A stretch of 64,000 nt of DNA from Pseudoips prasinana (GCA_951640165.1 OX621257.1:4227201-4291200); one strand, 5' to 3'; positions 1 through 11,194 are shown, numbered from the stretch's first letter. Made by a program: numbers and translations. Notes: generated from the letters alone by a model not told the origin.

Positions 1-396
1 CAACGAACGTTGTGCAAATCTACAAGTTTTCTATTGTTATGTTGCTAATTTTGGTAAGAAAAGAAACATGTGATGAGCAGACATTCATTCCATAAAATGC
101 CCTTAAGATCTCATAGTTGGGTGTCACGATTACCCTTAACAGTAACCTATATTATCTAGGAGTAACTTTGGATTGGACTCTAAGATACAAAGTACTTAAA
201 AGACTTTGGTCTTCAATAAGGTAGTCTCGCCAAAATGAATCTAACTTATTTGCTGCTTTGAGTAAGTCAAAACCTTTATATTGTATAAGAACAACAAGGC
301 ATAATAAATATTTATAGTCAGCTAACACTCTGTCATCTTATCCCTTACGAGACAGTACTTATTGTACTTTGGCAAACAGACTACTGGTATATAGTG
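1..396 (+). repeat. LINE reverse-transcriptase fragment, copy 1 of 2
   Basis: This segment is closely matched by 12772-13171, with a few substitutions and an 8-bp indel. One frame reads YLGVTLDWTL, a motif found just after the palm domain in non-LTR reverse transcriptases, followed by a broken stretch. It is therefore a decayed LINE fragment cut by the window edge. The clade cannot be assigned. Confidence 0.6.
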
Positions 397-424
397 ATTT
401 TTAAATTAGTTCAGTTGGGATTGA

Positions 425-722
425 TGATATATTATTTTAGAGAGGTAGGGCGATCATTCGCTCAAAGAGCAGCCCGACTTGGGAAGTACCTCAACCTTAC
501 AGAAGACATTCCTTAATAATAACGTTAATAACTTTAATGTTGTGTATCTGCGTGTGAGTAAGGTCGCCAGAGCTCATCGGGGTGGGGGGAAGGGTCCGCA
601 ACACTTGTTTGCTGATTCTTTTAAAGGCCGGAAACACGCCCGTGATCTATCTGGTGTTGCTAGTGTCCATGGGCGGCGGTGATAACTTACCATCAGGTGA
701 CCCGCTAGCTCTTTTTCGGCCG
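425..722 (+). repeat. Interspersed repeat family D (short retroposon-like)
   Basis: This is a copy of a family also seen at about 9170-9420, 30510-30810 and 38690-38875 (minus strand), with pieces at 11870-11950 and 40145-40235. Shared landmarks are a segment rich in CACCCC/GGGGTG, GGCCGGNAAC, and a terminal block containing ACCATCAGGTGA. The short frame at 479-682 lies wholly inside the repeat and is not a gene. Confidence 0.65.
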
Positions 723-726
723 CTTA

Positions 727-975
727 CACAACATGTTACTTAATTAACGCACATCCTGAAAATAGTTTGTCCATGTTATATAATTTTTAATATAGGTAAT
801 TTTTTATTCCAAAATAATTAAAACTACGGAAATTATTGTCATATCAACCCTGTACAGTCATAACAAATTGAAATGGACCGTATGTCAAAAAGAAATAAGA
901 CGTTTAAAATCGCCGTTTTATTTGTATTCATACAAATTCCATCATTCAACACAAAATAAATAAAAAATGCAGTCA
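727..975. mobile_element. MITE family M1, one end only
   Basis: It starts with ACAACATGTTACTTAATTAA, the terminal sequence of family M1, whose fullest copy is 11977-12376. The interior matches that copy on the opposite strand. The far terminus is missing, so this is a truncated copy. Confidence 0.65.
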
Positions 976-1425
976 TCATTTTGCTCATTTTGTTCTATTG
1001 CCATTTTCTTCAATATTAAATTTTGTAATATCGATTTTGTCCTTGTCCCCATTCCCCATCTTCGCTATCCCTTCTAAATTTGATCTAATCTTAACTGAAT
1101 TCTTTAGATTAGGGATATTTATATCCTCGTTACCTGTCATGCCTCACTTCAAACGAAATGATCCTTTCGACGAAGATGTAATTATTGGATATTGATGGGG
1201 TAAGTATCTTTGCGAGCGAGCGTAATGCATTTGTGTACCGAACGGTGTCAGCAGGATACGCTGCGGTAGTAATATTTGGATCAGTCTAAAAATAACACTT
1301 TTTTTAATATACGTAATTCATGTAATTTTATGTACTCGGTGGTTTCAGTGATCTGAGTTTCTCCTTGTAGTACAGGTTTTTTTTTATAGATAACGCCGGC
1401 TTTAGTCAGGATTGCTTTTAGGATT
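976..1425. other. AT-rich interval without a recognised feature
   Basis: I see no coding signature or known repeat here. The 65-residue frame at 998-1195 is hydrophobic and low-complexity with no recognisable motif. Confidence 0.5.
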
Positions 1426-1429
1426 TTCT

Positions 1430-1672
1430 TTTTTTCTTTTTTTAAAGACTACTCCCGCACTAGGGAATCTAATCCCTGTGTCGCGGGGTACTTTACAAAC
1501 ATATAATACCGTCTATTATATGTTTGTAAAGTACACAAATTACATCCAGACTCCAAACAACTATTTATGGGTCACAGAAATAGTTAGTTGTCCGGCGCGG
1601 GAATCGAACTCGGGACACGCAGCGGCGAGGCGACTGTCTTCGCCGCTGCGCCACACGTGCAGTCAGTATTCA
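1430..1672 (-). mobile_element. tRNA-derived SINE family 4, with internal inverted insertion
   Basis: Read on the minus strand this has a tRNA-like head (GTGTGGCGCAGCGGC as A box region, then a degenerate GGTTCGA-type B box) followed by a body containing ACAAATAGTTGTNCTGAG and GTACTTTACAAACATATAATA. Relatives are at 22820-22985, 26270-26370, 26490-27840, 29995-30205 and 31955-32150. This copy differs by a perfect hairpin at 1488-1534. Confidence 0.75.
1488..1534. repeat. Perfect 21-bp hairpin inside a SINE
   Basis: Bases 1488-1508 are the exact reverse complement of 1514-1534, with a 5-base loop. Sibling SINE copies have a single arm here, so the second arm is an inverted insertion in this copy. 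Confidence 0.9.
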
Positions 1673-1959
1673 TATACAATAAATTTATATAGTAAATTTA
1701 CTATTAATAACTTAAAATCGTAAATAATAACAGGAAAAAGGGCGCGATGTGACCACAAGTTTACAATGTCCAGCAAAAATAGGATATCTATCTCCATACA
1801 GCTAAAGGAAAATGAAGCAGTTTTTCCATCAAGTATTTACCACGTAGACAGTACGCAGTCCAGCGAGTTGTATCTAATAATCTAAGACATTAAATCAAAG
1901 CTTTTATAAATTTTAAAATATCTACTTCCAGGTGAAATAGTGCAAGAAAGTTTTCATTC

Positions 1960-2170
1960 GCCGAACGCATTACTATGTAGGTCAAAGGACGCTCACTGCT
2001 GGGCAAATGGCGGTGGCTTGCGCTAGCAGCATCCAGCGGCTTCCAGTGACCCTCACGAGATCGTTGGTCCACCTTGGGAGCCTGCCCACGCTGCAACATC
2101 CGGTTAGTGGTTTTCACTCCGGAACCTTTCTGCCCCAGCGGCTGCCGGTCTACGAACTCTGAACTAAGGT
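1960..2170 (-). pseudogene. RTE-type LINE 3' coding fragment
   Basis: The minus strand shows the decayed tail of the same LINE seen better at 25285-25690 and 62795-63095. The shared landmarks are TTTCTGCCCC, GATCNTTGGTCCACCTTG and CCACTGCTGG. Reading frames are broken. Confidence 0.6.
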
Positions 2171-2224
2171 ACAGGGGGGCTACCGGGTAAGTAAGGTAAG
2201 AGTGTCTCGCGCAAACTATTTAGT

Positions 2225-2545
2225 TTAGAAAAAAATAATATTAGAAACCTCAATACCATTTTTGAAGACCTATCCATAGACACCTTACATGTATGGGTAC
2301 GATGAAAAAAAAAATTTTGAGTTTCAGTTCTATGTACTCCCCAAAATTATTGTTCTTTTATCTATTTTTGTGTTGAAATCTTAATACCGTTCACCGAATA
2401 CATCTACTTAACAAGTTTCAACTGTACAGCTCTTATAGTTTCGGAAAAAAGTGGCTGTGACATACGGACGGACAGACAGACAGAGAGACATGACGAATCT
2501 ATAAGGGTTCCGTTTTTTGCCATTTGGCTACGGAACCCTAATTAC
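2225..2545 (-). repeat. Interspersed repeat family E (GGTTCCGT / ACGGAACCCT)
   Basis: It ends in a hairpin-like GGGTTCCGTTTTTTGCC...GGCTACGGAACCC and contains a run of short GACA/GACG repeats. The same landmarks occur at 16205-17030 and 33800-34110. It is a non-coding family without an obvious transposase. Confidence 0.6.
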
Positions 2546-2559
2546 TAAATCATTAGTTC

Positions 2560-3230
2560 AATCGGCTTCAAAGTTGACAATCGATGCCGGACCATTTATG
2601 ACGTCACATGTGCTCATGGATGCCGATTTAACGATTGATTAAGTCATTTTTAACCTTTATTTATTTGAACGCCGATCACGTAAACCTAGTTCGGCGACTT
2701 TGCCGGTAGCCCCCTGATGTCGAACACCCATTTCAATAAATTGCGTCACTTCTGGTCGCACTTAAATTTTATTAAAACTAGCTACGTAACCCATCATATT
2801 AATAATGTCCGCTATTTTCAATTTTGTTTCTATTAACATAAGGTCCAAAACAGCTTAGTTTGCTTCCCAGCATGTGAAGCAGACACTCGATTTAATACCT
2901 ATACTAGAATCTAGGCTATCGGCTCATCGCGATATGAGGGCAGGAGATACTTTTAGGCTCAGCTATAATATGTAGGGGTTTATCAAACTAAGAGCTTTTC
3001 TTGCTTACTGTTAGAGTTATAATTTGTTATCAAGTACTCAATAGCCTCGCAACGGTCATGACGTAGCTGCTATGTTATAATACTATTTTTACACTGTGAT
3101 TATTTATTTGATTAGTGATTATCATTTTATTATTTACTATAATAATTCTATAATAATTTTACATCTTAAAACTATTAATAATCGGTAGTAGACTTTCAAA
3201 TGGTTGTCACTGATAAAAACATAAATAGGG
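2560..3230. other. Non-coding interval with a possible MITE end
   Basis: The block CGGCGACTTTGCCGGTAGCC near 2691 resembles one end of the small palindromic element at 63437-63530. Otherwise I see no gene and no clear repeat. Confidence 0.4.
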
Positions 3231-3239
3231 TAGGAGAAT

Positions 3240-4883
3240 GGCTTAGTAGCGGTTTCGCCCGAAGTTTGCTCGCCCGAATCGGGCGAATGAACTACTTTCA
3301 ATTTTGAATATTTTTTAGGGCCGGTTTCGCCCGAAGCAAATTGAATGGCGGGCGAATCAGGTAAAGCAAAATTCAGTAGGGTACGATTCGCCCGAATACT
3401 ATTATACCTCAGAAAAATAAGTAGTACAGTCGGGCGCACCAATTTAAAGAGGATTTACTTAGGCACATATTGTGTTAATCGAAAATAGGAAGTAACCTAC
3501 TAGATAATATGCACAATGACTTTTGTTCCTCAGCGATAAACGTAAGGACACAGCAAATAAACGCACCCACAGGAACACAAAAGATAGTAGTATATTGCTG
3601 TCTCTGTCAGTCATTTGCAAATTGTGCGGCGTGTTTCCCACCATTTGGTTTAGTGTGTCTAAAATACTGACAGTGTAACAACAAAACTGCATAAAGTGCG
3701 TGCATAAATAATGTGAAGTTAAAAATATAATTGGTTTTATGTGTACTGTTTCTTCATAAAAGCCTGGTTACACTAAGAAGTAAGTAGTTAGTATGTACTC
3801 AGTTGTTTATACTTGTTATTCTAGGTGCTTTTTGTTTTAAATACATATAAATATTATACAAATTTAATTGTATTCTTAAATACTATTTTGAAAGATTCAA
3901 ATTATTATTTATCATTACATAAAAAAAAAAACAATATATATCTACAAAAAGTCCTGGGACTATTTAATTACACGATAGGATCGATGATTTCCTGCAAGAA
4001 TTATTTGATGGGGAAATAAATTTACCATTGTGTATTGAAAAATTGCGAGTCTAATTTTGTATCTTTGTAAAATCAAAACACTAATTACGAATAAATACCA
4101 AATAAAAAATATGAAAAAAAAACTGTGATAATGATTGTGATTAAAAATTAGATTTAGTTTATAGATATTATAGTAAAACACTGTATATACACTGATTATA
4201 ATTACAAATACTGTGATTATTATTAAAATCTGCTATACTTTTTATGTAACTCAAATATTTAACATTTATATTTCATAAGTACAAAATTATATTTGTGAAA
4301 TTTCTTTGATATTTGTAAAACTACTGTGATTGATTATTAGTAAGTAAAAAGTTATAACGAGTAAAAGACTGTTAAGTATATTATAAGAAATATTTAAGTG
4401 TTGATATATTATTAATAGTTTTTATTTCAAATTGTTAGTGTGAATTAAAATATATCTGATTACTATGTATGATTTTTATTTAATACTTACCCACCCGTTC
4501 TGGATCCCATCTAAACCAATTGACTGACATAATAGTTATATATATTCTATTTTTATCAATAGCTCGTTTGTTGAGTAGATAGTAATAGACATACAGGAAT
4601 AACCAGATTCACCAACAGAAATTTTGTTATTATTGTAAGTAACAATTGTGTACGCAACTGTACTTTTTTTTATAAAATTTCACATTTTATTATTAAATAA
4701 AGGCTTATTTTTGAGGTATAATAGTATTCGGGCGAATCGTACCCTACTGAATTTTGCTTGACCTGATTCGCCCGCCATTAAATTTGCTTCGGGCGAAACC
4801 GGCCCTAAAAAATATTCAAAATTGAAAGTAGTTCATTCACCCGATTCGGGCGAGCCAAATTCGGGCGAAACCGCTACTAAGCC
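3240..4883. mobile_element. Non-autonomous DNA transposon 'A' with 8-bp target duplication
   Basis: The element is 1,644 bp long. Terminal inverted repeats of about 180 bp (3240-3421 and 4701-4883) begin GGCTTAGTAGCGG and contain repeated TTCGCCCGAA / TTCGGGCGAA blocks. The perfect 8-bp sequence AGGAGAAT flanks both ends (3232-3239 and 4884-4891). The interior is AT-rich, with several CTGTGATT motifs and no transposase frame. An 8-bp duplication fits hAT, P or Merlin-type enzymes. The terminal GGCT and the size match element B at 40777-42164, so both may depend on the same kind of transposase. The superfamily assignment is not settled. Confidence 0.9.
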
Positions 4884-5164
4884 AGGAGAATTATTAAAGA
4901 GGCATTCTTTGTACGACGGTAGATGAGAACGTTACTCTGTTCGATTAAATATTCTGTGTGGAAAATATCTCGGAGTTTTAATGTGCAGAACCTACGAGTG
5001 CGTGATAAATCACTGACTGAATCTATGGCACAGTGGTTAAGTTACTCTATTACCACGGAATCTTTGTCTTCATGTTCGATTCAAGTCATCATTGAACCCG
5101 AAAGACGTCTACTGTTGGATCAGAGCCTCGATCAAGAATGGGGATATGCCATAAACATTTTTTT

Positions 5165-5235
5165 TTAAAGTTAACGCCCGAATGAGGTAAATTAATCCCT
5201 GTGTCGCGGGGTACTTTACAAACATATAATATTAA
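5165..5235 (-). repeat. SINE family 4, 3' fragment
   Basis: It contains the family landmark GTCGCGGGGTACTTTACAAA in the minus-strand orientation. The tRNA-like head is absent. Confidence 0.6.
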
Positions 5236-5403
5236 CGAACACAAATAATAACAAACAGACGAGTTGGCGATCGCAGTATGATAGTCATAGTTCAAAGAGA
5301 GAAATTGCTGCCCGTTTTCAGGTAGTAACTCCTTGGGGATGATTTCTATTCACCCCACGGGTTGAGATGGGGTGGTGATATTCGTTACCGTTAGCCACAC
5401 AAC

Positions 5404-5760
5404 AGGGCGGCAGATCTCCGTACAGGACAAGTATTTGTGTCACACAAATAGTTGCCCTATCCGCGGGGAACTTAAATAGAACTTAAAGTGTCAAGCTATG
5501 CACTGACACTAATCATACCAAGACTCCGATCGATGGTGGTCATACATGGTGACCACCATCGATCGGAGTCACATATATATGTTATCTTCGGTGGACTCGG
5601 ATCCGATACACGGGGCGGCAGATCCCCGTATAGGACAACTATGAGTGTCACACAAATAGTTGTCCTATCCGCGGGGAATTTATCTAACATGCAATTCACT
5701 GACACAAATCAATCAAGACTTTGAACGATAATTGTCACATATATAGTTATCTTGATCATG
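5404..5760. repeat. Diverged tandem duplication, one unit carrying a 21-bp hairpin
   Basis: Two units of about 212 bp start GGGCGGCAGATC (near 5405 and 5617) and share TGTCACACAAATAGTTG and ATCCGCGGGGAA. In the first unit the stretch 5521-5541 is followed, after a short loop, by its exact reverse complement, and then the unit resumes where the second unit continues without interruption. The frames on both strands here are mirror images caused by the hairpin. Confidence 0.75.
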
Positions 5761-6165
5761 TGTATTCTAATATTCAATCACCTACCGCAAAATTTGATTG
5801 ACTTACCAAACACATTGTTTAACAAACGGTTACTTGAGTTGCTAATAGAGAAGGGATATTACGGGGTAAAAGAATACCTAAATGATAAAATTACATACAC
5901 TATGAATACTAATAATAATAAATAAGTTAATAAGACTAATAATAATTTGTTAATTGTTAAATTGTGAATAGAAAGCTACTATAATATAACATAATGTAAT
6001 AAGAATATAACATGTATAATGTAATAATAATATAATTAATAATACTATATAGTCTTAAGAACAATAAAATTTGCACGCCATAATTATGTGGCAGAATATG
6101 TGAATATATTAAATTATGTAACATCTATTTTGTACCATGTTCTTGCAAATAAACAATTGATTTGA
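5761..6165. other. AT-rich interval, LINE-like 3' tail
   Basis: The end (AAATAAACAATTGATTTGATTTGATT) looks like the oligonucleotide-repeat tail of a non-LTR element. There is no coding content. Confidence 0.35.
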
Positions 6166-6169
6166 TTTG

Positions 6170-6275
6170 ATTGGATTTGAGCGGGACTCGAACCCGATAC
6201 ACGTAGCTGATGAATGTGAGGCAACAAACTTAACCACAGCGCCACTATACCGGTAGTGATCGCCTACGCTAACTT
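6170..6275 (-). mobile_element. tRNA-derived SINE head
   Basis: On the minus strand there is an A-box-like TAGTGGCGCTGTGGTTAAG and a B box GGTTCGAGTCCCGC, with the spacing of a tRNA. There is no good acceptor stem, so this is a SINE head and not a tRNA gene. Confidence 0.6.
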
Positions 6276-6339
6276 CAGATGAAGCATACCAGCTGCAAGA
6301 TTTGGTAAACAAACATGAATATATCATAATAATATCATG

Positions 6340-6590
6340 GGACATTATTCACACAAGGCCATCTGATCCCAAACTAAGCAGAGCTTGTGCTATGGAAACC
6401 AGATAACTGATATACTTACTACATATTGATATACTTCTCTTTTGTAAATACATACTTATATAAATAATCCGGACAAACAGATATGTTCAGGCACTCAAAT
6501 ATCTGTCCTGGTCGGAAGTCGAACCCACGACCTCCGACGTGAAAAGCAAGCATTTACTAACCACAACAGGGCCTGTTCAATGAAATATAT
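6340..6590 (-). mobile_element. tRNA-derived SINE family 2
   Basis: Minus-strand copy of the family also at 24740-24990 (plus). The landmarks are a head with GTGGGTTCGA-type B box, ATATCTGTTCGTCCTGAGTC-like middle, and a tail GTTTGGGATCAGATGGCC followed by an ATT-rich end. Confidence 0.7.
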
Positions 6591-6599
6591 AATAATAAT

Positions 6600-6900
6600 A
6601 TTCTTTTAACTTATTATTTTCTAATGTTTTTTCTAATATCTGCAATTATTTTGTAAACAAGTCGTAAACACAATTACAAAAACACTATGTTTTATTCAGG
6701 AGCTTGAAACCATTAGCGAAAAGGAATACAGACAAGGTTTTCACCCTAAGAGGTATTATTTACTAAAAAGAAAAATTCCCGAGACAATTACTGGATAGTT
6801 TACCCTTTTGTAGACGAACTTAAATTGAGTGAAAACACACTTTATTACTGTAGCAAAGAGTTGATTTAGCCTTTATCAAAACGTATCATTTAATTCTATT
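6600..6900. other. Unassigned AT-rich interval
   Basis: I see nothing here beyond base-composition bias. There is no motif, no long frame and no repeat partner in the window. Confidence 0.4.
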
Positions 6901-6904
6901 TAGT

Positions 6905-7428
6905 TACAGCTGACACACGAGTGAGACGAATGATTTTATATTTGACTCGAGAAGAGAAATTGTATTTAATCTTTCAAATGTATATTTGTTTTGGTATGTG
7001 TGTTCACAATAGCCGTTATGCTAGTCAAAAATATACAGTATTTAAGTGCCAAAACAGATGCATAAGAGCCATTTATAACGGAAATACAACTGATAGTTGC
7101 GAACCATATTTTAAAAATATGAAAATTTTAACAATGCCCTCGTTATACATATTCGAAACGTCTATGTTTGTCAAAAATAATCTGCACAAATTTGCTCGAT
7201 CGAACCGGTCGCAACGGGGCTGACTACTTAAGTCAGCCCCGTTGCGACCGGGCTAAAACTACACTTTATAGGAACAGTATTTTTGCAATGGCTCCAAAGA
7301 TATATAATAAATTACCGAAATTCATAAGAAGTGAAGATAGTGTCCACAAATTTAAAAGTAAATTGTTTTTGTTTCTAGCAGATAATACGTATTACTATAT
7401 TGAGGATTTTTTATATGATAAATTATGA
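6905..7428 (+). pseudogene. LINE ORF2 C-terminal fragment (CR1/Jockey-like)
   Basis: Two overlapping frames together give the thumb and C-terminal region of a non-LTR reverse transcriptase. Visible motifs are QNRCIRAIYNGNTTDSCEPY, ILTMPSLYIFE, IYNKLPKFIRS and YYIEDFLYD. The frame changes near 7210 beside a perfect 19-bp inverted repeat (7207-7249 region: GGTCGCAACGGGGCTGACT and its complement around ACTTA). The rest of the gene is missing upstream. This is a dead 5'-truncated insertion. Confidence 0.75.
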
Positions 7429-7677
7429 CATAATTCCTACAATATTATTATCTACCTTTGCTTGCATGTAAAATTTAATTGACATTTCTTAATTTAATTG
7501 ACATTTACTGAGTTATTCGTTTTATTATATACTAGATTGACTAAACTTTATAATTTAATTAAACCTAAATACTATTTGTATACCAATTTCATTGGTAGAT
7601 CATAGAGTTCGTCTAAAATAATATGTATATTTAAGACCTTTTATGTACCTATGCCTGTGTTTACAAATAATAATAAT

Positions 7678-7915
7678 ATCTAGGGACAATGTCACACAGA
7701 CCATCCTAGCCCCAAACTAAGCAAAGCTTGTACTATGGGTACTAGGCGTCGATACACATACTTATATAGATAGATAAATACTTAAATACATAGAAAACAT
7801 CCATGACTCAGAAACAAATATTCGTGCTCATCACACAAATATTTGCACTTACCGGAATTCGAACCCAGGACCACCATCTTCGTAGGCAGGAGCACTACCA
7901 ACTAGGCTACGGTGA
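7678..7915 (-). mobile_element. tRNA-derived SINE family 1
   Basis: Minus-strand copy. The head has TAGCCTAGTTGGTAGTGCTC (A box) and GGGTTCGAATTCC (B box). The body has AAATATTTGTNTGATGAGCAC, and the tail GCTTTGCTTAGTTTGGGGCT is followed by CCTAGATATTATTATTA. Sister copies are at 11045-11190, 21155-21405 and 32922-33180. Confidence 0.8.
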
Positions 7916-7934
7916 AAAAAAGATTGATTGATTG

Positions 7935-8375
7935 ATTGATTATCCTGCAGCCTCAATCCTCAATCTTTGAATCTACCTCTACTCGATTTAGTTGTGATAG
8001 GAGTAACAAAGATGACACTGAATTCTGTAATTTACATATTCGCGTAGGTCACATATTTGGGATTTCGGGACTGCTAGTAACCTTTTTCTGTGAATATATT
8101 ATAATGTGTCATCACGATATTACTTAATCTTTTTGTAATTTTCTATTTTGTTGACATTTTTGGTATTTATTTTTATTTCTAAATGATACATTTTGTGACA
8201 TTTTTTTTTTTAACATTTTTTTTGCTTTTTTTTTTGACATTGTATTCTTGATGATATTTGAAAAATTTTGTATGCCTACTGGTGGATCACGGAATGAACT
8301 GTTGATATAATGTAATATATGTAAAAACCTGTAATACCTTTGTTCACTGAATAAATAAATTTGAATTTGAAAAAA
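7935..8375 (+). repeat. LINE 3' UTR-like tail
   Basis: The segment ends AATAAATAAATTTGAATTTGAA, a polyadenylation-like signal followed by a short repeat tail as in CR1/Jockey elements. No conserved protein is encoded. The 63-residue frame at 7936-8127 has no recognisable motif. Confidence 0.45.
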
Positions 8376-8404
8376 AAATTAATATGAATGTGTATCTAAG
8401 GGAC

Positions 8405-9005
8405 TGGTCTATAATAAATTATAATAATAATGTCCTCCCGGTAGATTTCCACGGCGGCTAGTCACAATGGAGACTAACCAGCTGTGCTGGACATATTACA
8501 GTGCACAAATGTGTGCGCAAACACAGGGGCACTTTCTATTCCATCACTCTTATGACTTGATGGGATGACTAGCGTCACGACCGAAAAGTCAGGTATAGGA
8601 CTGACGACTTTACGTACTCTCCGAGGTACGGGGGAGTGATACCGCCAACTGCAAGACCTTGGACTAATACTGAGATATTTTCTTAACCAAAAATTCCTAA
8701 AGTCCGTCATAATAATAATACCTTAATATAGACAGAACCATTGACAATATGTAGTAAAACTATTAGACTTAAACTAGATAATTAAACATAATCTCTTGGC
8801 AATAACTTGATACGAGCTAGCTAAATATCTATGCTATAATAAAATAAATTTTATAAATGTTTTCATACCATGTGTACCTAAATATCTATGTTACTAGAAA
8901 TAATAATGTATACAACTATATTACTACAAACATGTTCTGACTATTTACAAGCGCTTTTTTAAAGTCTACGTGAATAAAAACCTTTTTTATTTTATTTATT
9001 ATTTT
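8405..9005 (-). repeat. Composite repeat (SINE family 3 plus repeat H), copy 1
   Basis: This block of about 580 bp is almost identical to 18505-19095. The first part is SINE family 3 in minus orientation (GGCGGCTAGTCACAATGGAG, TGACTTGATGGGATGACTAG). The second part (from ACCTTAATATAGACAGAACC to GTGAATAAAAACC) is repeat H, probably a LINE 3' end with a polyadenylation-like signal. H also occurs at 26606-26866, 34910-34963 with 36532-36828, and 38145-38207. The 78-residue minus frame is identical in both copies because the DNA is. Confidence 0.8.
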
Positions 9006-9169
9006 ATTTTATTTAATCCCAAGCACGTTTGACGGTGACTTGAGCAGAGTAAAGCTGATTCAGCGTCATAAACCTGAGCGTGATGGTTCACTTCCGTTTG
9101 ATCTTCGAAGCGCCCAAAAAAGTTTCCAATTCAAAACTGAGCACGCTGAATGAAATTTTGCTACATGCG

Positions 9170-9420
9170 TTTTTTTTATAATTTTTTTGTTTATATGACA
9201 GCAATGACAAGAAGCAATTGGGTCACCTGATGGTAAGTGATCACCGCCGCCCAAGGACACTCGCAACACCAGAGGAGTTGCAAGTGCGTTGCCAGCCTCT
9301 AAAAATGAAATAGGCTCGCTTCTTGAAGGTTGCCATGTCTTACCGAATTGGAACACTTCGAATATAATTTGTATTTTTTCCAGGTAGGACGCGTTTTTAA
9401 CCATCATGAGCTGATCTTGT
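9170..9420 (-). repeat. Interspersed repeat family D
   Basis: Minus-strand copy with GGGTCACCTGATGGTAAGTG and ACACTCGCAACACCAGAGGAG. The 120-residue frame over it is a shadow of the repeat. Confidence 0.65.
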
Positions 9421-9499
9421 TTATACATTATACGAATGAGCAGTATTCGTTAGACAAAACATAAATTTATTTGTGAAAAGGGAAAGAAAACGTCAATTG

Positions 9500-9875
9500 G
9501 GCAAACTATGTGTTGTTACCTGCAAAACTGCATAATGATGCACAAAAGCATATTTCGCAGAGCACCTCTCATATATAATAAATTACAATTAGTATTACAA
9601 ATAAAATAGATCAGCAAATATTTAAAAAGGAACTCCATAAATTTCTGACAAGCAAATCCTACTATTCGGTCCAGGAATATTTTGATGACAAATCTTTTAA
9701 TTACTACTAATAAGTTTAAATAAATATAATCGTTATGTATGTTGTAATAATATTAAGAGTGTAATGATAGTGATAATAATAATGTAAAATTTACATGATA
9801 TTATTGTTACTAACTAATTGGACACTAATTTGGTCTGAAAATAAAGACTTATTATTAATTGTAATTTATGTGACT
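9500..9875 (+). repeat. LINE 3' end fragment (CR1/Jockey-like)
   Basis: A degraded frame with features of the LINE C-terminus (YNKL-type sequence near 9580, then a KELHKFL-like and YYSVQEYFDD-like end) precedes an AT-rich tail with AATAAAGACTTATTATTA. Confidence 0.5.
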
Positions 9876-10560
9876 AACAACATTTTTTTTTACTTTTAAA
9901 TGTGTACCCAAGCAACATTTGCACACCGAAATGGTAAAATATAGACAGGACATTAATGTTAAACTAACACCACTATGTACCCATATTTCGCAAATAAATT
10001 ATTTAAATTTGAATTTGAAAAGTACAGTTAAGTGTGTGACAAAATCGTTAGGTCGATAGTAATTGTTTCCAAGCCCCTATCAATCCGGTTCTAAGAGATT
10101 ACATGTCACAGGAGGTCAAGACGGAACTGACATATGTCACGTTACCGAGCAATTTGTGCCACCTACCGTCGCGTGCCCCGATTTCCTCACTAATAGCACT
10201 TAGCAACCCATTTTGAAAATTGACGGTTGGCAAATTTATATTTTTCTTCTATTTTCTAAGTAATTGTAAGACCTTCGTTGTGTGGGGTCAAATGAAAGCC
10301 TAGTTAGCCAATTGTAAAAGATGGTGGTTTGGTTGACCGATATGCGTTCCATACGTAGACGTAAAATAATGAACGGCGGCGAAGTGCCTCTAATTAGTTT
10401 TATCTAAGGTGCGGGCCCCCCTCTACACCTCCCCCATCGTTCGCCATACTCGGAAGGCGCGCACTTCTCTCTTCCAAATCCACCCTCATATTTATTTTAT
10501 AAAAAATCAGTAATTACAACTCACTTATATTAACAGCTAAATACCTACATACATTGTTAT
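9876..10560. other. Unassigned interval
   Basis: Bases 9876-10020 end in AAATTATTTAAATTTGAATTTGAA, another LINE-like tail. Bases 10020-10560 show no gene and no repeat partner in this window. They are the least repeat-like DNA in the first 20 kb, with normal GC. Confidence 0.4.
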
Positions 10561-10592
10561 TAAAACAGGTTGCATACTTACAAATTCTATAT

Positions 10593-10733
10593 ACAGACGC
10601 CAGCACATCCAGCTACCCCAATATGTCAAATTACTTTTATAGATTTTCAACTTTATCACATAAGCATAAAGTTCACTTTCAATTGTAGAAATTTGACAGA
10701 TTGGGGTAGCCTGATGTGCTGGCGTCTGTACAT
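10593..10733. mobile_element. Foldback MITE family M2, copy 1
   Basis: Arms of about 45 bp, ACAGACGCCAGCACATC... and its complement ...GATGTGCTGGCGTCTGT, enclose a short AT-rich loop. TA flanks both sides, as for Tc1/mariner-type insertion. A second copy lies at 42403-42545. It is too short to code. Confidence 0.8.
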
Positions 10734-10859
10734 AGGCTTAGCAGTGACTACTAGTACTAGACATATTATTGTTAATCTATCCAACCTATTTATACATTTA
10801 CTTATTACTATTATATATTATTATATAAATTACTTACTATTTATACAATAAAAAATTTG

Positions 10860-11040
10860 ACTTTGACATTGAAGGAAAATAAATACTTTATTATTATTAT
10901 ATCTACCAGTCGATAACAGTAATCTACTATTGAATTAATCGTGAAAAAGTATCTTGACGTTGAAAATGATAAATACTTGATTCTCAGAAGTAATCGGGCT
11001 TGTAATAAACGAACAGATATAATATTATATATATATATTC
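10860..11040. other. AT-rich spacer
   Basis: Only AT-rich simple sequence is visible, including ATATATATAT near 11025. Confidence 0.4.
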
Positions 11041-11044
11041 TTAT

Positions 11045-11190
11045 ATAGATAAATAAAAAAATAAATACTTAAATACATAGAAAACATCCATGACTCAGAA
11101 ACAAATATTCGTGCTCATCATACAAATATTTGCACTTACCGGAATTCGAACCCAGCTTCGTAGGCAGGAGTACTACCAACTAGGGTGACG
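11045..11190 (-). mobile_element. SINE family 1, partial
   Basis: Minus-strand fragment sharing CATCCATGACTCAGAAACAA and GGAATTCGAACCCAG with 7678-7915. The tRNA-like A box side is shortened. Confidence 0.7.
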
Positions 11191-11194
11191 GTTT

